Assembly: GCF_040144835.1 (NCBI RefSeq)
Contig: NZ_CP151632.1
Location: forward strand, 3,224,001-3,288,000
DNA: 64,000 nucleotides
Origin: Microbacterium sp. LWS13-1.2
GTDB lineage: Bacteria; Actinomycetota; Actinomycetes; Actinomycetales; Microbacteriaceae
Reading direction: 5' to 3'
Shown here: piece after piece, positions 51,655-63,637 of the stretch
How the letters are laid out: the number at the start of each line of letters is the position of its first letter
Position numbering within the stretch: the stretch's first letter is position 1
Notes under the pieces: generated by a model
Told to the model about the DNA's origin: nothing
Databases searched by the model: none
Seen by the model: the letters and a program-made list of their open reading frames with translations, nothing else
Made by a program: the position numbers and the translations under genes

Positions 51655-52674
51655 ATGAGCATCACGACGCCGCAGAACGACGCCGTCGTCGAGGCGCTGC
51701 ACGAGGCGTCCGACGAGAGGGACGGTCGCGGCCGCGCCGGCCGTTCCCGCCGCAGGGAGCGTGCCCGCAAGGTCAAGGTGCACTACAACAAGCGCGAGGC
51801 GCTGGCCGGCTACCTGTTCATCTCGCCCTGGATCATCGGCTTCCTCGTGTTCACGGCGGGTGCGATGGTCTACAGCCTGTACATCTCGTTCAGCAACTAC
51901 AACCTCGCCTCCAACACGGCGAAGCCGGTGGGCTTCGAGAACTACGCCAACCTCTTCGAGGACCCCCGCGTCGGGGTGTCCCTCGCGAACACGCTCTTCT
52001 ACGTCGTGATGGCGGTGCCGCTGGAGATCATCTTCGCCCTCACCCTCGCCATGCTCCTCAACCGCGCCGCACGCGCGGCCGGCTTCTGGCGCACGCTCTA
52101 CTACCTGCCGAAGATGACGCCCGCCGTCGCCACGGCCGCCGTCTTCTTCCTGATGCTCAACGGCAACACCGGAGCGATCAACCAGTTCCTGCGAGTCTTC
52201 GGCATCGAGGGCCCGCAATGGCTGGTGGACCCCGCATGGGTGAAGCCGAGCATCGTGATCATGACGCTGTGGACGGTCGCCGGCACCATGGTGATCTTCC
52301 TCGCAGCCCTCAAGAACGTGCCCGTGGAACTCTACGAGGTGGCTTCTCTGGACGGCGCCGGCGCGGTCCGCAAGTTCTTCTCGATCACGCTGCCGATGAT
52401 CTCCGGCGCGATGTTCTTCAACGTCATCGTGCTCTCGATCGCGGCGTTCCAGGTATTCGACCAGGCCTTCCTGCTGTTCTGGCGAGATCAGAGCAACGCC
52501 TCGCCCGAGGCATCCCTCTTCTATGCAATCTATCTGTTCCAGCAGGCGTTCCGGCAGTTCAACTTCGGCTTCGCCGCGGCGATGGCCTGGCTGCTGTTCG
52601 TGATCATCATGATCATCACCGTCATCCAGGTGAAGTTCGGGAACCGTTTCGTCTACTACGAAGGAGACCGCTGA
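51655..52674 (+). CDS. sugar ABC transporter permease (MalF/UgpA type)
   Basis: 339 residues. A long basic N-terminal segment precedes six helices beginning AGYLFISPWIIGFLVFTAGA; the EAA loop is EVASLDGAGAVRKFF. GGAGG lies upstream of the ATG. It is the first gene of a three-gene importer lacking its own ATPase. Substrate not evident; no hydrolase or regulator gene is adjacent. Confidence 0.88.
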   Translation: MSITTPQNDAVVEALHEASDERDGRGRAGRSRRRERARKVKVHYNKREALAGYLFISPWIIGFLVFTAGAMVYSLYISFSNYNLASNTAKPVGFENYANLFEDPRVGVSLANTLFYVVMAVPLEIIFALTLAMLLNRAARAAGFWRTLYYLPKMTPAVATAAVFFLMLNGNTGAINQFLRVFGIEGPQWLVDPAWVKPSIVIMTLWTVAGTMVIFLAALKNVPVELYEVASLDGAGAVRKFFSITLPMISGAMFFNVIVLSIAAFQVFDQAFLLFWRDQSNASPEASLFYAIYLFQQAFRQFNFGFAAAMAWLLFVIIMIITVIQVKFGNRFVYYEGDR

Positions 52675-53624
52675 TGTCGGCGTCGCTGCAGACCCCGGGC
52701 GTCACCCGAGCCGCGCCCGAGGCGGCGGCCGTCGCGGTCACCGTCCCGAAGCGCTCGCGCTGGCGTCGGCACATCGCGCGGCCCAAGACCTTCGTCGGCC
52801 GCATCGCGCTGACCATCGTCCTCATCGGCTTCGGCCTGCTGTTCCTCTACCCGTTCGTGTGGCTGCTCTCGGCGAGCCTGAAGCCACGCGGCGAGGTGTT
52901 CGACAACGCGCTCATCCCCAAGACATGGATGCCCGAGAACTACGTCGAAGTGTGGAACCAGCTGCCCCTCCTGAGCTGGATGTGGAACAGCGTCGCCATC
53001 GCGGTGCTGGCGGCCGGGACCGTGGCGATCTCGAGCTCGATCGTCGCATTCGGGTTCGCGTACTTCACGTTCCCGGGTCGCGGCCTTCTGTTCGGCCTGG
53101 TCCTCGCCACGATGATGCTCCCCGGCGCCGTCACCATGATCCCGATCTACTTGATCTGGAAGGAGACCGGGTTCCTCGGGACGTGGGTGCCGCTGTGGGG
53201 CATGAACCTCTTCGGCTCGGCCTTCTACATCTTCCTCCAGCGCCAGTTCTACCTGGGGCTTCCCAAGGAGCTGTTCGAGGCGGCACGCCTGGACGGCGCC
53301 AGCTACTGGGGCCTGTTCTGGCGCATCGCGATGCCGCTGTCGATCCCGTCGTTCATCATCGTTTTCCTCTTCGAGTTCCAGGCCAGCTGGAACAACCTGC
53401 AGGCCGCCCTGATCTACCTCAACGCCGGCTCGGTCGACGAGTTCACCGCGCCGCTGGGGATCGCGTACGCCATGACCAAGTACAGCCCGACGGCCGGCGG
53501 CCAGGGCGACTACCAGTACGTCATGGTGGCGTCGTTCCTCGTCACCCTGCCGATGCTGATCATCTTCGCGTTCGGGCAGCGCTACTTCATCGAAGGCGTG
53601 GCGACTCAGGGCAGGAAGGGATGA
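52674..53624 (+). CDS. sugar ABC transporter permease (MalG/UgpE type)
   Basis: 316 residues, six helices. LLFLYPFVWLLSASLKPRGE is the family N-terminus and FEAARLDGASYWGLFWRI the EAA loop. ATG 52674 overlaps the stop of the first permease by TGATG, ensuring paired synthesis. The ending FIEGVATQGRKG is typical. Confidence 0.88.
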   Translation: MSASLQTPGVTRAAPEAAAVAVTVPKRSRWRRHIARPKTFVGRIALTIVLIGFGLLFLYPFVWLLSASLKPRGEVFDNALIPKTWMPENYVEVWNQLPLLSWMWNSVAIAVLAAGTVAISSSIVAFGFAYFTFPGRGLLFGLVLATMMLPGAVTMIPIYLIWKETGFLGTWVPLWGMNLFGSAFYIFLQRQFYLGLPKELFEAARLDGASYWGLFWRIAMPLSIPSFIIVFLFEFQASWNNLQAALIYLNAGSVDEFTAPLGIAYAMTKYSPTAGGQGDYQYVMVASFLVTLPMLIIFAFGQRYFIEGVATQGRKG

Positions 53625-53694
53625 GACGGATGCCGCGATGCGGCTGACATCGATTCCACGAGGTACACACAACACCGGATCGAAAGGGAAACAG

Positions 53695-55062
53695 ATGCGC
53701 AAGCGCATGATCGGAGTCGCCGCACTCGCGGCATCCGCTGTCCTCCTCGCCGGCTGCGGAGGCGGTGGGAACGGCGGGGGCGGCACTGGCGGTGACGTGG
53801 ACTTCGAGGCCGAACCGACCGGCGCTCTGTCGGCATGGGGCTTCGAGAACGCCGACGATGTCGGCCAGTCACGCCTCGACTACGCCGAGGATCAACTGAG
53901 CGACGTCGAGGTCGAACTCGACGCGACCGCCTTCGATGCGCAGAAGTTCACCACGCGCATCGCGAGCGGCGACGTGCCCGACGTCGTGCAGATGGATCGG
54001 CGCTACGTGACGCAGTACGCGGCACAGGACCTCATCATCCCGCTGGACGCGTGCTTCGAAGCGCACGACGTCACGCCCGACGACTACTGGTACCCGTTCG
54101 TCGTGGACGACGTGCGCTACGACGACGAGGTCTGGGCGGTGCCGCAGTTCTACCAGCCGCCGGCGATCATCCTGAACAAGAGGGTGATGGACGAGGCGGG
54201 CGTCACCACCGAGGAGATCGACACGTCCAACCCGGACGCCCTCCTCGGCGCGATCGGCAAGATGTACCAGGAGTCGGGCGGCGTTCCGACGCGCCTGGGC
54301 CTGGACCCGGTGTCCACCGGTCAGGCGCCCCTGTGGATCCTCGGCATGGGCGGCCAGCTCACCGACGAGGACGGCACCCCGACGCTCGATGACCCGAGCA
54401 ACATCGCCGGCATCGACATGCTCACGCAGATCAACGACGCGCAGGGCGGCTACGCCTCCGTCAAGAGCTTCACCGACTCGTTCGACACCTTCGGAGAGAA
54501 CAACCAGTTCGTCGCCGACCAGGTGGGTGCGCAGGTGAACGCGCAGTGGTACCCGAACGTGCTGTCGCCGTATGTCGACCAGATCCAGATCGAGGCGGTG
54601 CCGTTCAAAGACAGCGAGGGCAACCCGTTCTCGGTGGCGGGCGGACAGGCGTTCGTGATTCCCGCCGGCGCGGAGAATCCCACCGCGGCCTGCGCCTGGA
54701 TGATCGCGCTGACGAACGAGGAGGCCTGGGCGGCGGCGGGCGCGGCCCGCGCCGCGACGCGCGAAGAGGACGGCGGCATCAACACCGGACTGTTCACCGG
54801 CGCACCCGGTCCTGACCAGTCGATCCGCGACGAATACGTCGTGGAGTCGGGCAATGCGGGCTTCGACCAGACCATCGCGACGTACTACGACGTGCTGGAC
54901 TACGGCCGGTCGTTCGGCTCGTCGCCGGCCGGGCAGGACATCCAGAACGAACTGAACAACGCCGTCACGGCGGCTCTTCTCGGAGACAAGACGCCGGAAG
55001 AAGCGCTCGCCGACGCGCAGGCCGCGGCCATGCGGGCGTACGAGAACGCGACCGCCGGCTGA
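53695..55062 (+). CDS. sugar-binding lipoprotein of the ABC importer
   Basis: 455 residues. Signal peptide with lipobox L-A-G-C (Cys21) followed by a glycine-rich linker. It is a family 1 solute-binding protein (FTTRIASGDVPDVVQMDRRY; ERG-type ligand loops with many Trp/Tyr). AAAGGGAAA precedes the ATG at 53695. It follows the permeases by 70 bp and completes the importer. Ligand unknown. Confidence 0.88.
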   Translation: MRKRMIGVAALAASAVLLAGCGGGGNGGGGTGGDVDFEAEPTGALSAWGFENADDVGQSRLDYAEDQLSDVEVELDATAFDAQKFTTRIASGDVPDVVQMDRRYVTQYAAQDLIIPLDACFEAHDVTPDDYWYPFVVDDVRYDDEVWAVPQFYQPPAIILNKRVMDEAGVTTEEIDTSNPDALLGAIGKMYQESGGVPTRLGLDPVSTGQAPLWILGMGGQLTDEDGTPTLDDPSNIAGIDMLTQINDAQGGYASVKSFTDSFDTFGENNQFVADQVGAQVNAQWYPNVLSPYVDQIQIEAVPFKDSEGNPFSVAGGQAFVIPAGAENPTAACAWMIALTNEEAWAAAGAARAATREEDGGINTGLFTGAPGPDQSIRDEYVVESGNAGFDQTIATYYDVLDYGRSFGSSPAGQDIQNELNNAVTAALLGDKTPEEALADAQAAAMRAYENATAG

Positions 55063-55091
55063 GGAGCTCGCCAAGAAGCTCGAGGAGTTCG

Positions 55092-56090
55092 TCAGAGCCA
55101 GTGCCGCTTGCGGAAGACCCAGTACAGCGTGAGACTCGTCGCCGCCATGAGGGCGAGCGCCATCGGATAGCCGAGCGGCCATTCCAGTTCGGGCATGTAC
55201 ACGAAGTTCATGCCGTAGATCGTGCCGACGAGCGTGGGACCGAACAGGATCGCGGCCCAGCCCGAGATCTTCTTCACCTGCTCGTTCTGCAGCAGCGCGG
55301 TGTCGGTCTGGCGCTGCGTCACGATCGTGGCGTTCACGGTGAGCGCGTTGTCGAGGATCGAGCGGAACGCGGCGGCCTTGTCGATGATCCGCAGCGCGTG
55401 GTCATGCACGTCGCGCAGCGACCGCTGCAGCTCGAGGTCGACCTCGTACTTGGGCGCCCCGCGCTGGAGGGCCTCGAGCATGTCGGCGAGGGGCGCGACC
55501 GCGCGCTGCAGGGTGATCACCTCGCGCGACAGGTCGTAGATGCGCTTGGAGAGGGTGACCCCGCCACTCTCAAACAGAGCGTCCTCGATCTCGTCGATGT
55601 CGTTCTCGACGCCCTCGATCACGGGCGTGTACTCGTCCACGACCTCGTCGAGGATCGCGTAGAGCACGGCCTCCGGACCGAGGGCGAGCAGCTGCGGGTC
55701 GCGCTCCATGCGGTGGCGCACGCGGCTCAGATCGGGAGACTCGGCGTGGCGGATCGTCACGATGAAGTCCGGGCCGACGAACACGTGAAGCTCGCCGAAC
55801 TCGACCGTCTCGGTCTCGTCGACGTACCGCGCGGGCCTCAGCACGATGAAGAGGATGTCGCCGTACCGCTCGAGCTTCGACCGCTGGTGACCCGTCAGGG
55901 CGTCCTCGACGGCGAGGGAATGCAGTGAGAACTCGTCGGCGACCTGCGCGATCTCCTCGGCGGTGGGGCGGAACAGCCCGATCCAGGCCATTCCATGCTG
56001 CGCGCGCGTGTACTCGAACGTCTCGGCCAGGCTCGTAGGATTCTTGATCCGCTGTCCGGCGACGTACACGCCGTTGTCGACGATGGGCAT
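55092..56090 (-). CDS. CorA-family divalent metal transporter, intact
   Basis: 332 residues. PIVDNGVYVAGQRIKNPTSL, MAWIGLFRPTAEEI and the funnel domain lead to two C-terminal membrane helices. The selectivity motif G-M-N-F lies in the loop after the first helix (GTIYGMNFVYMPELEWPLGY). It would carry Mg2+ or Co2+. ATG 56090 is the start. It converges on the SBP gene, with 29 bp between. This is the intact counterpart of the CorA remnant near 41.5 kb, though the two are only distantly alike. Confidence 0.88.
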   Translation of the reverse strand: MPIVDNGVYVAGQRIKNPTSLAETFEYTRAQHGMAWIGLFRPTAEEIAQVADEFSLHSLAVEDALTGHQRSKLERYGDILFIVLRPARYVDETETVEFGELHVFVGPDFIVTIRHAESPDLSRVRHRMERDPQLLALGPEAVLYAILDEVVDEYTPVIEGVENDIDEIEDALFESGGVTLSKRIYDLSREVITLQRAVAPLADMLEALQRGAPKYEVDLELQRSLRDVHDHALRIIDKAAAFRSILDNALTVNATIVTQRQTDTALLQNEQVKKISGWAAILFGPTLVGTIYGMNFVYMPELEWPLGYPMALALMAATSLTLYWVFRKRHWL

Positions 56091-56198
56091 CGGGCAATCC
56101 TCCCTCGCCGCCGGGCACCCGGCAACGATCCTCACAGTATCCAGACGAGCGGGTGCCGGACGCTGCGCCACGTCGGCGGCCCTGGGTACTCTGCCCTC

Positions 56199-57197
56199 AT
56201 GTCCACGCCGCGACCCGTGCTCGACTGGCTGCTCGACTGCGACCCGTCGCTGCGCTGGCAGGTCGAGCGGGACCTCGTCGGCGCTCCGCCCGCCGTGTGG
56301 GAGGCGACACGAGCGCGCGTCGCGACCGAAGGTTTCGGCGCGCGGCTCCTCGCGGAGCAGGACGCCGACGGTCAGTGGGCCCGCGGCGCCTTCTTCCCGG
56401 CGGGCTTCTTCGGCAGCGCCGAGGCGGAGGCGCCGGGTCAGCCCTGGGTCGCGACGACTTGGGTGCTCAAAGACCTGGGGGAGTGGGGCGTGGATGCTGC
56501 CGTGCTCGAAGGCACCGCTGAGAAGCTCGCAGCGAACAGCCGGTGGGAGTATGAGGACCTGCCCTACTGGGGCGGCGAGGTCGACGTCTGCATCAACTCC
56601 TACACGCTCGCGAGCGGTGCCTGGCTCGGCGCTGACGTGTCGCAGCTCGTCGCGTGGTTCCCCGAGCATCGCCTCGCCGACGGTGGCTGGAACTGCGAGG
56701 CCGAGGAGGGCGACTCCGTCCGCTCGTCGTTCCACTCGACGTTGAATGCCGTGCGGGGCATGTTCGCGTACGAGCGGATCACCGGCGACACGAGCATGCG
56801 CGAAGCCCGTCACGGCGGCGAGGAGTACCTGCTCTCGCGGCGGCTCATGTTCCGCGCCAGCACGGGCGAGGTCGTCGGCGACTTCGTGACCCGCTTCGTC
56901 TACCCGAACCGGCACCGGTACAGCGCACTCGCCGCGGTCGACCACTTCCGCGACGTCGCGCTGTTCGAAGGCACGACGCCCGACCCGCGGCTCGCCGAGG
57001 CGATCGACGTCGTGAGGGCGGCCCGGCAGCCCGACGGCACGTGGCTGCAGACGACGCCGCTGCCGGGGCGGACCTGGTTCGACGTCGACGCGCGCGAGGG
57101 GGAGCCCTCGCGTTGGCTCACCCTGATGGGCACCCGCGTGCTCGACTGGTGGGACTCGTCGGCGGGCTCCTCGCCGGGGGCGGATTCCGAGGACTGA
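56199..57197 (+). CDS. squalene-cyclase-like alpha/alpha-toroid protein
   Basis: 332 residues of repeated helix pairs with Trp- and Gly-rich turns: LLAEQDADGQWARGAFF, HRLADGGWNCEAEEGDSVRS, RQPDGTWLQTTPLPGRTWFD. Annotated relatives are called prenyltransferase/squalene oxidase repeat proteins, but the D-x-D-D catalytic motif is not apparent, so the biochemical role is unknown. ATG 56199 is preferred because upstream in-frame sequence is antisense to corA. It shares fold features with the protein at 1.0-1.9 kb. Confidence 0.7.
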   Translation: MSTPRPVLDWLLDCDPSLRWQVERDLVGAPPAVWEATRARVATEGFGARLLAEQDADGQWARGAFFPAGFFGSAEAEAPGQPWVATTWVLKDLGEWGVDAAVLEGTAEKLAANSRWEYEDLPYWGGEVDVCINSYTLASGAWLGADVSQLVAWFPEHRLADGGWNCEAEEGDSVRSSFHSTLNAVRGMFAYERITGDTSMREARHGGEEYLLSRRLMFRASTGEVVGDFVTRFVYPNRHRYSALAAVDHFRDVALFEGTTPDPRLAEAIDVVRAARQPDGTWLQTTPLPGRTWFDVDAREGEPSRWLTLMGTRVLDWWDSSAGSSPGADSED

Positions 57198-57266
57198 CGT
57201 CGGCCCCAGGCTTCCGCCGTGCGCGAACTCGCGCCGTGTGAGCTGTGAGAGGTCGACACTGGTCGC

Positions 57267-58190
57267 ATGGACGACAGGGAGGCGCTCGACGCGTACTCAT
57301 CGACGGTGATGCGCGTCGCGCAGACGGTGATGCCGTCGGTCGCCGCGGTGAGCGTGCGCACCCGTCAGGGGATGGGCGCGGGCAGCGCCTCGGTCATCAC
57401 TGATGGGGGACACCTCCTCACCAGCGCTCACGTCGTCGAAGGGGCGACCGGTGTCGAGCTGGCCTTCCCCGACGGCACGGTGGCAGCGGCATCCGTCATC
57501 GGCGCCGACCCGCTCTCAGACCTGGCAGTGCTGCACGCCGACGGACCGACGCCGCCGCCGGTGCGGATGGGGGATGCCGCCGCCTTGGGAGTCGGGCAGC
57601 TCGTGGTCGCGCTGGGCAACCCGCGCGGCTTTTCGGGAAGCGTGACGGCCGGCATCGTGTCGGCACTCGGACGATCGCTGCCGACCCGCTCAGGGCGGGT
57701 GATCGACGAGGTCATCCAGACCGACGCCGCACTCAACCCCGGCAACAGCGGCGGCGTGCTGGCCGACAGCGCCGGCCGGATGGTCGGCGTGAACACCGCC
57801 GTCGCCGGCATCGGACTGGGACTCGCCGTGCCCATCAACGCCACGACGCGCGAGATCATCGAGGCCTTGCGCACGACCGGCCGGGTGCGGCGCGCCTGGC
57901 TCGGGATCGCCGGTGCGACGGTGCCGCTCGGCCCCGACGTGGCACTCAAGGCCGGGGCGCGGGTCGGGATGCAGGTGGTCTCGGTCGTGGCGAACAGCCC
58001 GGCCGCCGCAGCCGGTGCCCGCACCGGCGACATCGTGCTGTCATTGGACGGCGTTGCGATCGCCGACCCCACCGCGCTGCAGCGCCGCATGGTCGCGGGC
58101 GCGATCGGGCGGCGGATGGAGATGACGGTCTGGCGCAACGGCGCCCTCGTCGATGTGGTGGTCGAGCCCGAGGAACTCCGCGTCGGCTGA
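57267..58190 (+). CDS. HtrA/DegP-like serine protease with PDZ domain
   Basis: 307 residues. Trypsin-like triad in order: His55 (LLTSAHVVEGA), Asp85 (DPLSDLAVLH), Ser161 (PGNSGG). A C-terminal PDZ domain (RAWLGIAGATVPLG ... GDIVLSLDGVAI) follows. No signal peptide or membrane helix is visible at the N-terminus, unusual for HtrA proteins, which normally act outside the membrane; a missed upstream start is not supported by the sequence. It may be a cytoplasmic quality-control protease. Confidence 0.85.
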   Translation: MDDREALDAYSSTVMRVAQTVMPSVAAVSVRTRQGMGAGSASVITDGGHLLTSAHVVEGATGVELAFPDGTVAAASVIGADPLSDLAVLHADGPTPPPVRMGDAAALGVGQLVVALGNPRGFSGSVTAGIVSALGRSLPTRSGRVIDEVIQTDAALNPGNSGGVLADSAGRMVGVNTAVAGIGLGLAVPINATTREIIEALRTTGRVRRAWLGIAGATVPLGPDVALKAGARVGMQVVSVVANSPAAAAGARTGDIVLSLDGVAIADPTALQRRMVAGAIGRRMEMTVWRNGALVDVVVEPEELRVG

Positions 58191-58610
58191 GCCCGGTGGT
58201 TATGCGATCCTCGGTGCGGGGCCGAAAGCCGGGCACCGGAGATTGCGGATCCGCCACCCACCGAGAGCGCGGCGGCGTGCATCTGTTAGCGGGCCTGCGC
58301 GGGCAAAATCAGCGGGCCGGGTTAGCGGTCATGCAGGGGCGTTTGTCAGCCCGCCCGCTCCTACCGCACGTGGGAGCGCGGTGGGTGAACCCAGCGTGGC
58401 GGCGTCCCCGCCAGCCGCGCTGACGGGGTGAGCGCCCACGAGGCGGGACCTTCGACACTGCAGGGGGTCGCCGGCCCCGACCAGCACAGCCGCTCGATCA
58501 GGGACCGACCTCCGGTCGCATCGGTTCGTCAATTCGCTCTGGGCTAATTGCGGGCAATCATCGGTTGAGACGCCGTCAAGGGTGTGTGGCGTGTCAGATA
58601 GTGTGCGGGT
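58191..58610. other. 420-bp intergenic segment, no gene recognised
   Basis: No convincing coding frame. It contains several loosely repeated AGCGGGC motifs (58285-58335) and marks the change from GC-rich core genes to the less GC-rich accessory stretch that follows. A promoter for the GTG-started gene at 58611 should lie at its right end. Confidence 0.4.
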
Positions 58611-59297
58611 GTGAGCGACCTCGCCGATCTGGAAGCCTTCCGCGGGGCATGGGTCACGCAGCGAGACATCCTGACAGGGCGCCGATACATCGACGCACTC
58701 GAGGCGAGTGGGGAGTACTCAAGAGCGCTCGAGGTCTGCGATGAAATGTGGGGACTCGGCTTCCCGTCAGGCCGTGTCGACGCTGCTTGGATTGTGAAGG
58801 ACCGTGGCGACGTCGAACGGGCCATCACCCTCATGACTGAAGCACTCCCCTTGCAGGACGAGGATGATCTGCCGCTATTGCACGGGATCATCGGGCACTG
58901 GCGTTGGCACTACCTCAATGATCCGCGCGCCGAGACACAGCTGCTGGCCGGAATGCTCGCGTACGGAACGGCCAGAGCCGACCTCGGACATCTGATGATC
59001 GCAACCGGCCGGCCCGCCGAAGGACGCCGCGTATTGCAAGAGGGCGCCGACGACGACACCGTCGAGTGCATGCTTCCGCTTGCCAACCTCTTATCGCACG
59101 ATGGCGACCGAGACGGGGCCGAGGCAATGTACCGGCGCGCTATCGCGCTGGGAGACGCGCACTCTGCGTGGAACCTTGCCTCAGATCTGCTCAAGGAAGG
59201 CCGCGATTCCGAAGCGGAAGAACTGCAATGGTTGGCCGCGTCGATGGGTGATGAAGTAGCCATCGCCTACCTTTCGTCCCAGCATCCCGACTTGTAG
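58611..59297 (+). CDS. Sel1/TPR-like repeat protein
   Basis: 228 residues, helical. RALEVCDEMWGLGFPSGRVD and repeated units such as AEAMYRRAIALGDAHSAWNL and EELQWLAASMGDEVAIAYLS recall Sel1-like or TPR repeats that mediate protein-protein contacts. GTG start at 58611. The neighbouring orphan genes and lower GC content suggest an acquired island; proteins like this are common in toxin-immunity loci, but no toxin is seen here. Confidence 0.6.
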   Translation: MSDLADLEAFRGAWVTQRDILTGRRYIDALEASGEYSRALEVCDEMWGLGFPSGRVDAAWIVKDRGDVERAITLMTEALPLQDEDDLPLLHGIIGHWRWHYLNDPRAETQLLAGMLAYGTARADLGHLMIATGRPAEGRRVLQEGADDDTVECMLPLANLLSHDGDRDGAEAMYRRAIALGDAHSAWNLASDLLKEGRDSEAEELQWLAASMGDEVAIAYLSSQHPDL

Positions 59298-59334
59298 TCC
59301 TCCGCTGGCAGAAGGAAGTTCTCAGAGGGACCGG

Positions 59335-59646
59335 CTATCGGTCGTTGTCGGGTGGGAGGGCGTTCCACCAGTCATGGAGCGATCTCGCGAATTCCAGCTC
59401 TGCAAAGTCGTCGGCGTACGGAAGGCCGTAGTCGCGCCGGAGAATGCCGACTAGCCGGATGCTCAACTGACTCGGCGAGGCGCCCTCCTCAAGCCATCCA
59501 CGGAGCGGTGCAACCAGGTCGTCATACTCGTCGTCATCGTCCGGCCCGTCGTCGATTGAGTAGACACCGAGCACGTCCCAGTCGTATAGCCGACGGGCGA
59601 TTTCGAGTGACCGCTCGTCAAATTTTTCGCGTCGCCGCCCAGTCAT
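59335..59646 (-). CDS. small acidic hypothetical protein
   Basis: 103 residues, strongly acidic centre (DDGPDDDDEYDD), then LRGWLEEGASPSQLSIRLVG and a terminal aromatic helix (SLHDWWNALPPD). Its compact acidic character resembles immunity or DUF1871-like proteins, but I do not recognise the family with certainty. It converges with the Sel1-like gene. Confidence 0.5.
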   Translation of the reverse strand: MTGRRREKFDERSLEIARRLYDWDVLGVYSIDDGPDDDDEYDDLVAPLRGWLEEGASPSQLSIRLVGILRRDYGLPYADDFAELEFARSLHDWWNALPPDNDR

Positions 59647-59741
59647 GATCGGATCCTCTCAGAACCGCGGGCGGAAGCATCCCGATGGGGCGGATGGCGC
59701 GTGGGGATGCCGCTCAAGGGAGGGGCGTTCGTCGACCGCCC

Positions 59742-60485
59742 TCAGGGTTTGGAAGCCGCGACGTGGGCGAGGGAAGCTTGTTGCTGCCGGCGTAGGAAGC
59801 TGAGAGTCGCCTCGATCGCCCACCAGAGTGCCACTCCCCACAGGAGTAGGAGCAAAGTCACCGCACCCTGCTCCCATATGGCCGAGAAGCCGCCTGCAAC
59901 GATTCCTGCCACAGGGATGCATCCGAGCGCGATGAATGCGCCGCTGAGGAACGCCTTCGCGCTCATGGTCACGGGGCCGAAGCGGCGCTCTGCGCGCACC
60001 TTGGCGCTCGCCTCAAGGACGCGGTCTTGGGAAGTACCCCTCAGCGAATTCGACCACAACAGATCGTGTTCGTCATTGCTCGCTCGCATGAGCGCTCTAC
60101 CGAGGAGTTCGGGTTTGACCTGCGTCTCGAAGGCCAGCTCTATCGACCACCGATTGGCGACGATGCTGAGCACGAGCATGAGCACGACGGCGACGCCCAA
60201 TACCCAGGTGGCGGGGCGCGCCAGCACGACCACACCTCCGAGCCAGTCGCCGAACCAATCCAGCCAGGTTGAAGTGGGCCATTCGATCCAGCTCAGCGCG
60301 GTCTCCATCAGCGTCCGACCTGCGAGCCAGCCCGGGGCAAGCAGACGAAAGGACAATTCCGTCGAAACTACAAGCAGCGAAGCAAGAAGCACCGGAGCGA
60401 GTAGCCAGCCCCAGGCTCGCCATGTGGGAGTTGACTCGTTCGCTCGCGTATGCGAGCCATACAGTTCGACCCAGGCTCGCTGCAT
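59742..60485 (-). CDS. hypothetical multi-pass membrane protein next to the IS element
   Basis: 247 residues with about five hydrophobic segments (WGWLLAPVLLASLLVVST, WVLGVAVVLMLVLSIVA, and two near the C-terminus). No family recognised. The ATG at 60485 lies 109 bp from the left end of the IS21 element, so the insertion probably displaced its promoter or removed an upstream operon partner. Lower GC content than the core genes suggests horizontal acquisition. Confidence 0.5.
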   Translation of the reverse strand: MQRAWVELYGSHTRANESTPTWRAWGWLLAPVLLASLLVVSTELSFRLLAPGWLAGRTLMETALSWIEWPTSTWLDWFGDWLGGVVVLARPATWVLGVAVVLMLVLSIVANRWSIELAFETQVKPELLGRALMRASNDEHDLLWSNSLRGTSQDRVLEASAKVRAERRFGPVTMSAKAFLSGAFIALGCIPVAGIVAGGFSAIWEQGAVTLLLLLWGVALWWAIEATLSFLRRQQQASLAHVAASKP

Positions 60486-60657
60486 GGCCGCCGACCCTGT
60501 TGGCGCCCAGCAAGTTCCGCCGCCAGCGACAGGAATCTCATCACCGCCTTGAGCGGTCCGACCAGCCCTCACCCGTGCAGTCCACCGGTCGAGTGTCGGC
60601 GGCGCTCGAAAACTGAACACTTGCGGCGGTGAAAAGTGAACACTCAACGATTGGAGA

Positions 60658-62666
<2,009 letters not shown>

Positions 62667-62728
62667 ACTGCCCGCAACCGTTCACTTTTCAAGCGCCGGA
62701 ATCGACCAGTTCTGCAGCGCCGCCGACA

Positions 62729-62991
62729 GTCGAGCGCTCTCCTTCGCGGATCTTCGCGGGCACGTCGAGTTTCTTCTCGCACATGCTGATCATGCCTGAT
62801 ACCTCGGCGCGCGACGGATCGCGACCGATTGGTCGCGACTTCGGATCCGTATGCGGGCGCTGGCCGCAAGCGGCCCCTGCTGCGCACGGGGCGTCGTGTG
62901 CATCACGACTGCGTGACGATCCTGCTCCCAGGGGTGTGCGATTGGGCCGAGCCCGGAAGTATGTGGCATCTCGCGTAGAGAGGGAGTCCGG
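62729..62991. other. remnant segment right of the IS element
   Basis: Starts with the target duplication. A short leftward frame (MISMCEKKLDVPAKIREGER) was interrupted by the IS; across the empty site it would have encoded only about 27 residues. A perfect hairpin TCGCGACC-GATT-GGTCGCGA sits at 62819-62838. No larger gene recognised. Confidence 0.4.
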
Positions 62992-63579
62992 GTGACTACT
63001 CCGCAACACGAAACGCAATGGGTGCACCAGGACCTTCACCGCCATAGCGTTGGCGTGCTGCGCGGCTGGGTCATCGCGCTTGCCGCCGTCGTGGTCGTCG
63101 GCGCCTTGATTCTTGGTGCTGTGCTCTTCCACTTGTTGTTCTTCACCAAGCCGGCTCCGGTCGTTGTGTCATCTCCACGCGACTGTCGTACAAGCACCGA
63201 CCCGCAAACTCCGAAAGTCTATATCGCCGCCGAGGCGACCGCCCTGATGGACGGCGCACTGACGGGCGCGACCACACTCGTGCCATCCGGATGGACTGTG
63301 GAAGCAGTCGGCGTGGTCCCGTCCCTGCCGCGCCTTTCGACACTTGACGACAGCGAGTTCGAACGCATCGTTCACGACGCCGAAGAGAATCCGATGAAAT
63401 TCGGCGAGACCGAGACGACCGGCGTCATTGTTGGCGTTGTGGACACCGGTGGCGAAACGAGCGGTCAGCTGTTCGGCCTCAGACTGACGTGGGTGTTTGG
63501 AGAACCAGCCGCCGTGCAGGACCTGCCACTTGGGATCGACTTCAATGCAAACAGTTGCACAGTGACCAGGGCGGGCTGA
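62992..63579 (+). CDS. membrane-anchored hypothetical protein
   Basis: 195 residues. About 22 cytoplasmic residues, one transmembrane helix (GWVIALAAVVVVGALILGAV), then an external domain of roughly 140 residues with two cysteines and several beta strands. GGGAG precedes the GTG at 62992. Family not recognised. Lower GC than core genes. Confidence 0.55.
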   Translation: MTTPQHETQWVHQDLHRHSVGVLRGWVIALAAVVVVGALILGAVLFHLLFFTKPAPVVVSSPRDCRTSTDPQTPKVYIAAEATALMDGALTGATTLVPSGWTVEAVGVVPSLPRLSTLDDSEFERIVHDAEENPMKFGETETTGVIVGVVDTGGETSGQLFGLRLTWVFGEPAAVQDLPLGIDFNANSCTVTRAG

Positions 63580-63637
63580 TGCACACGAGGTGGGCGCGGT
63601 GAGGGACCGTCCGTCGCCCGTCGGACGCACGAGTCGA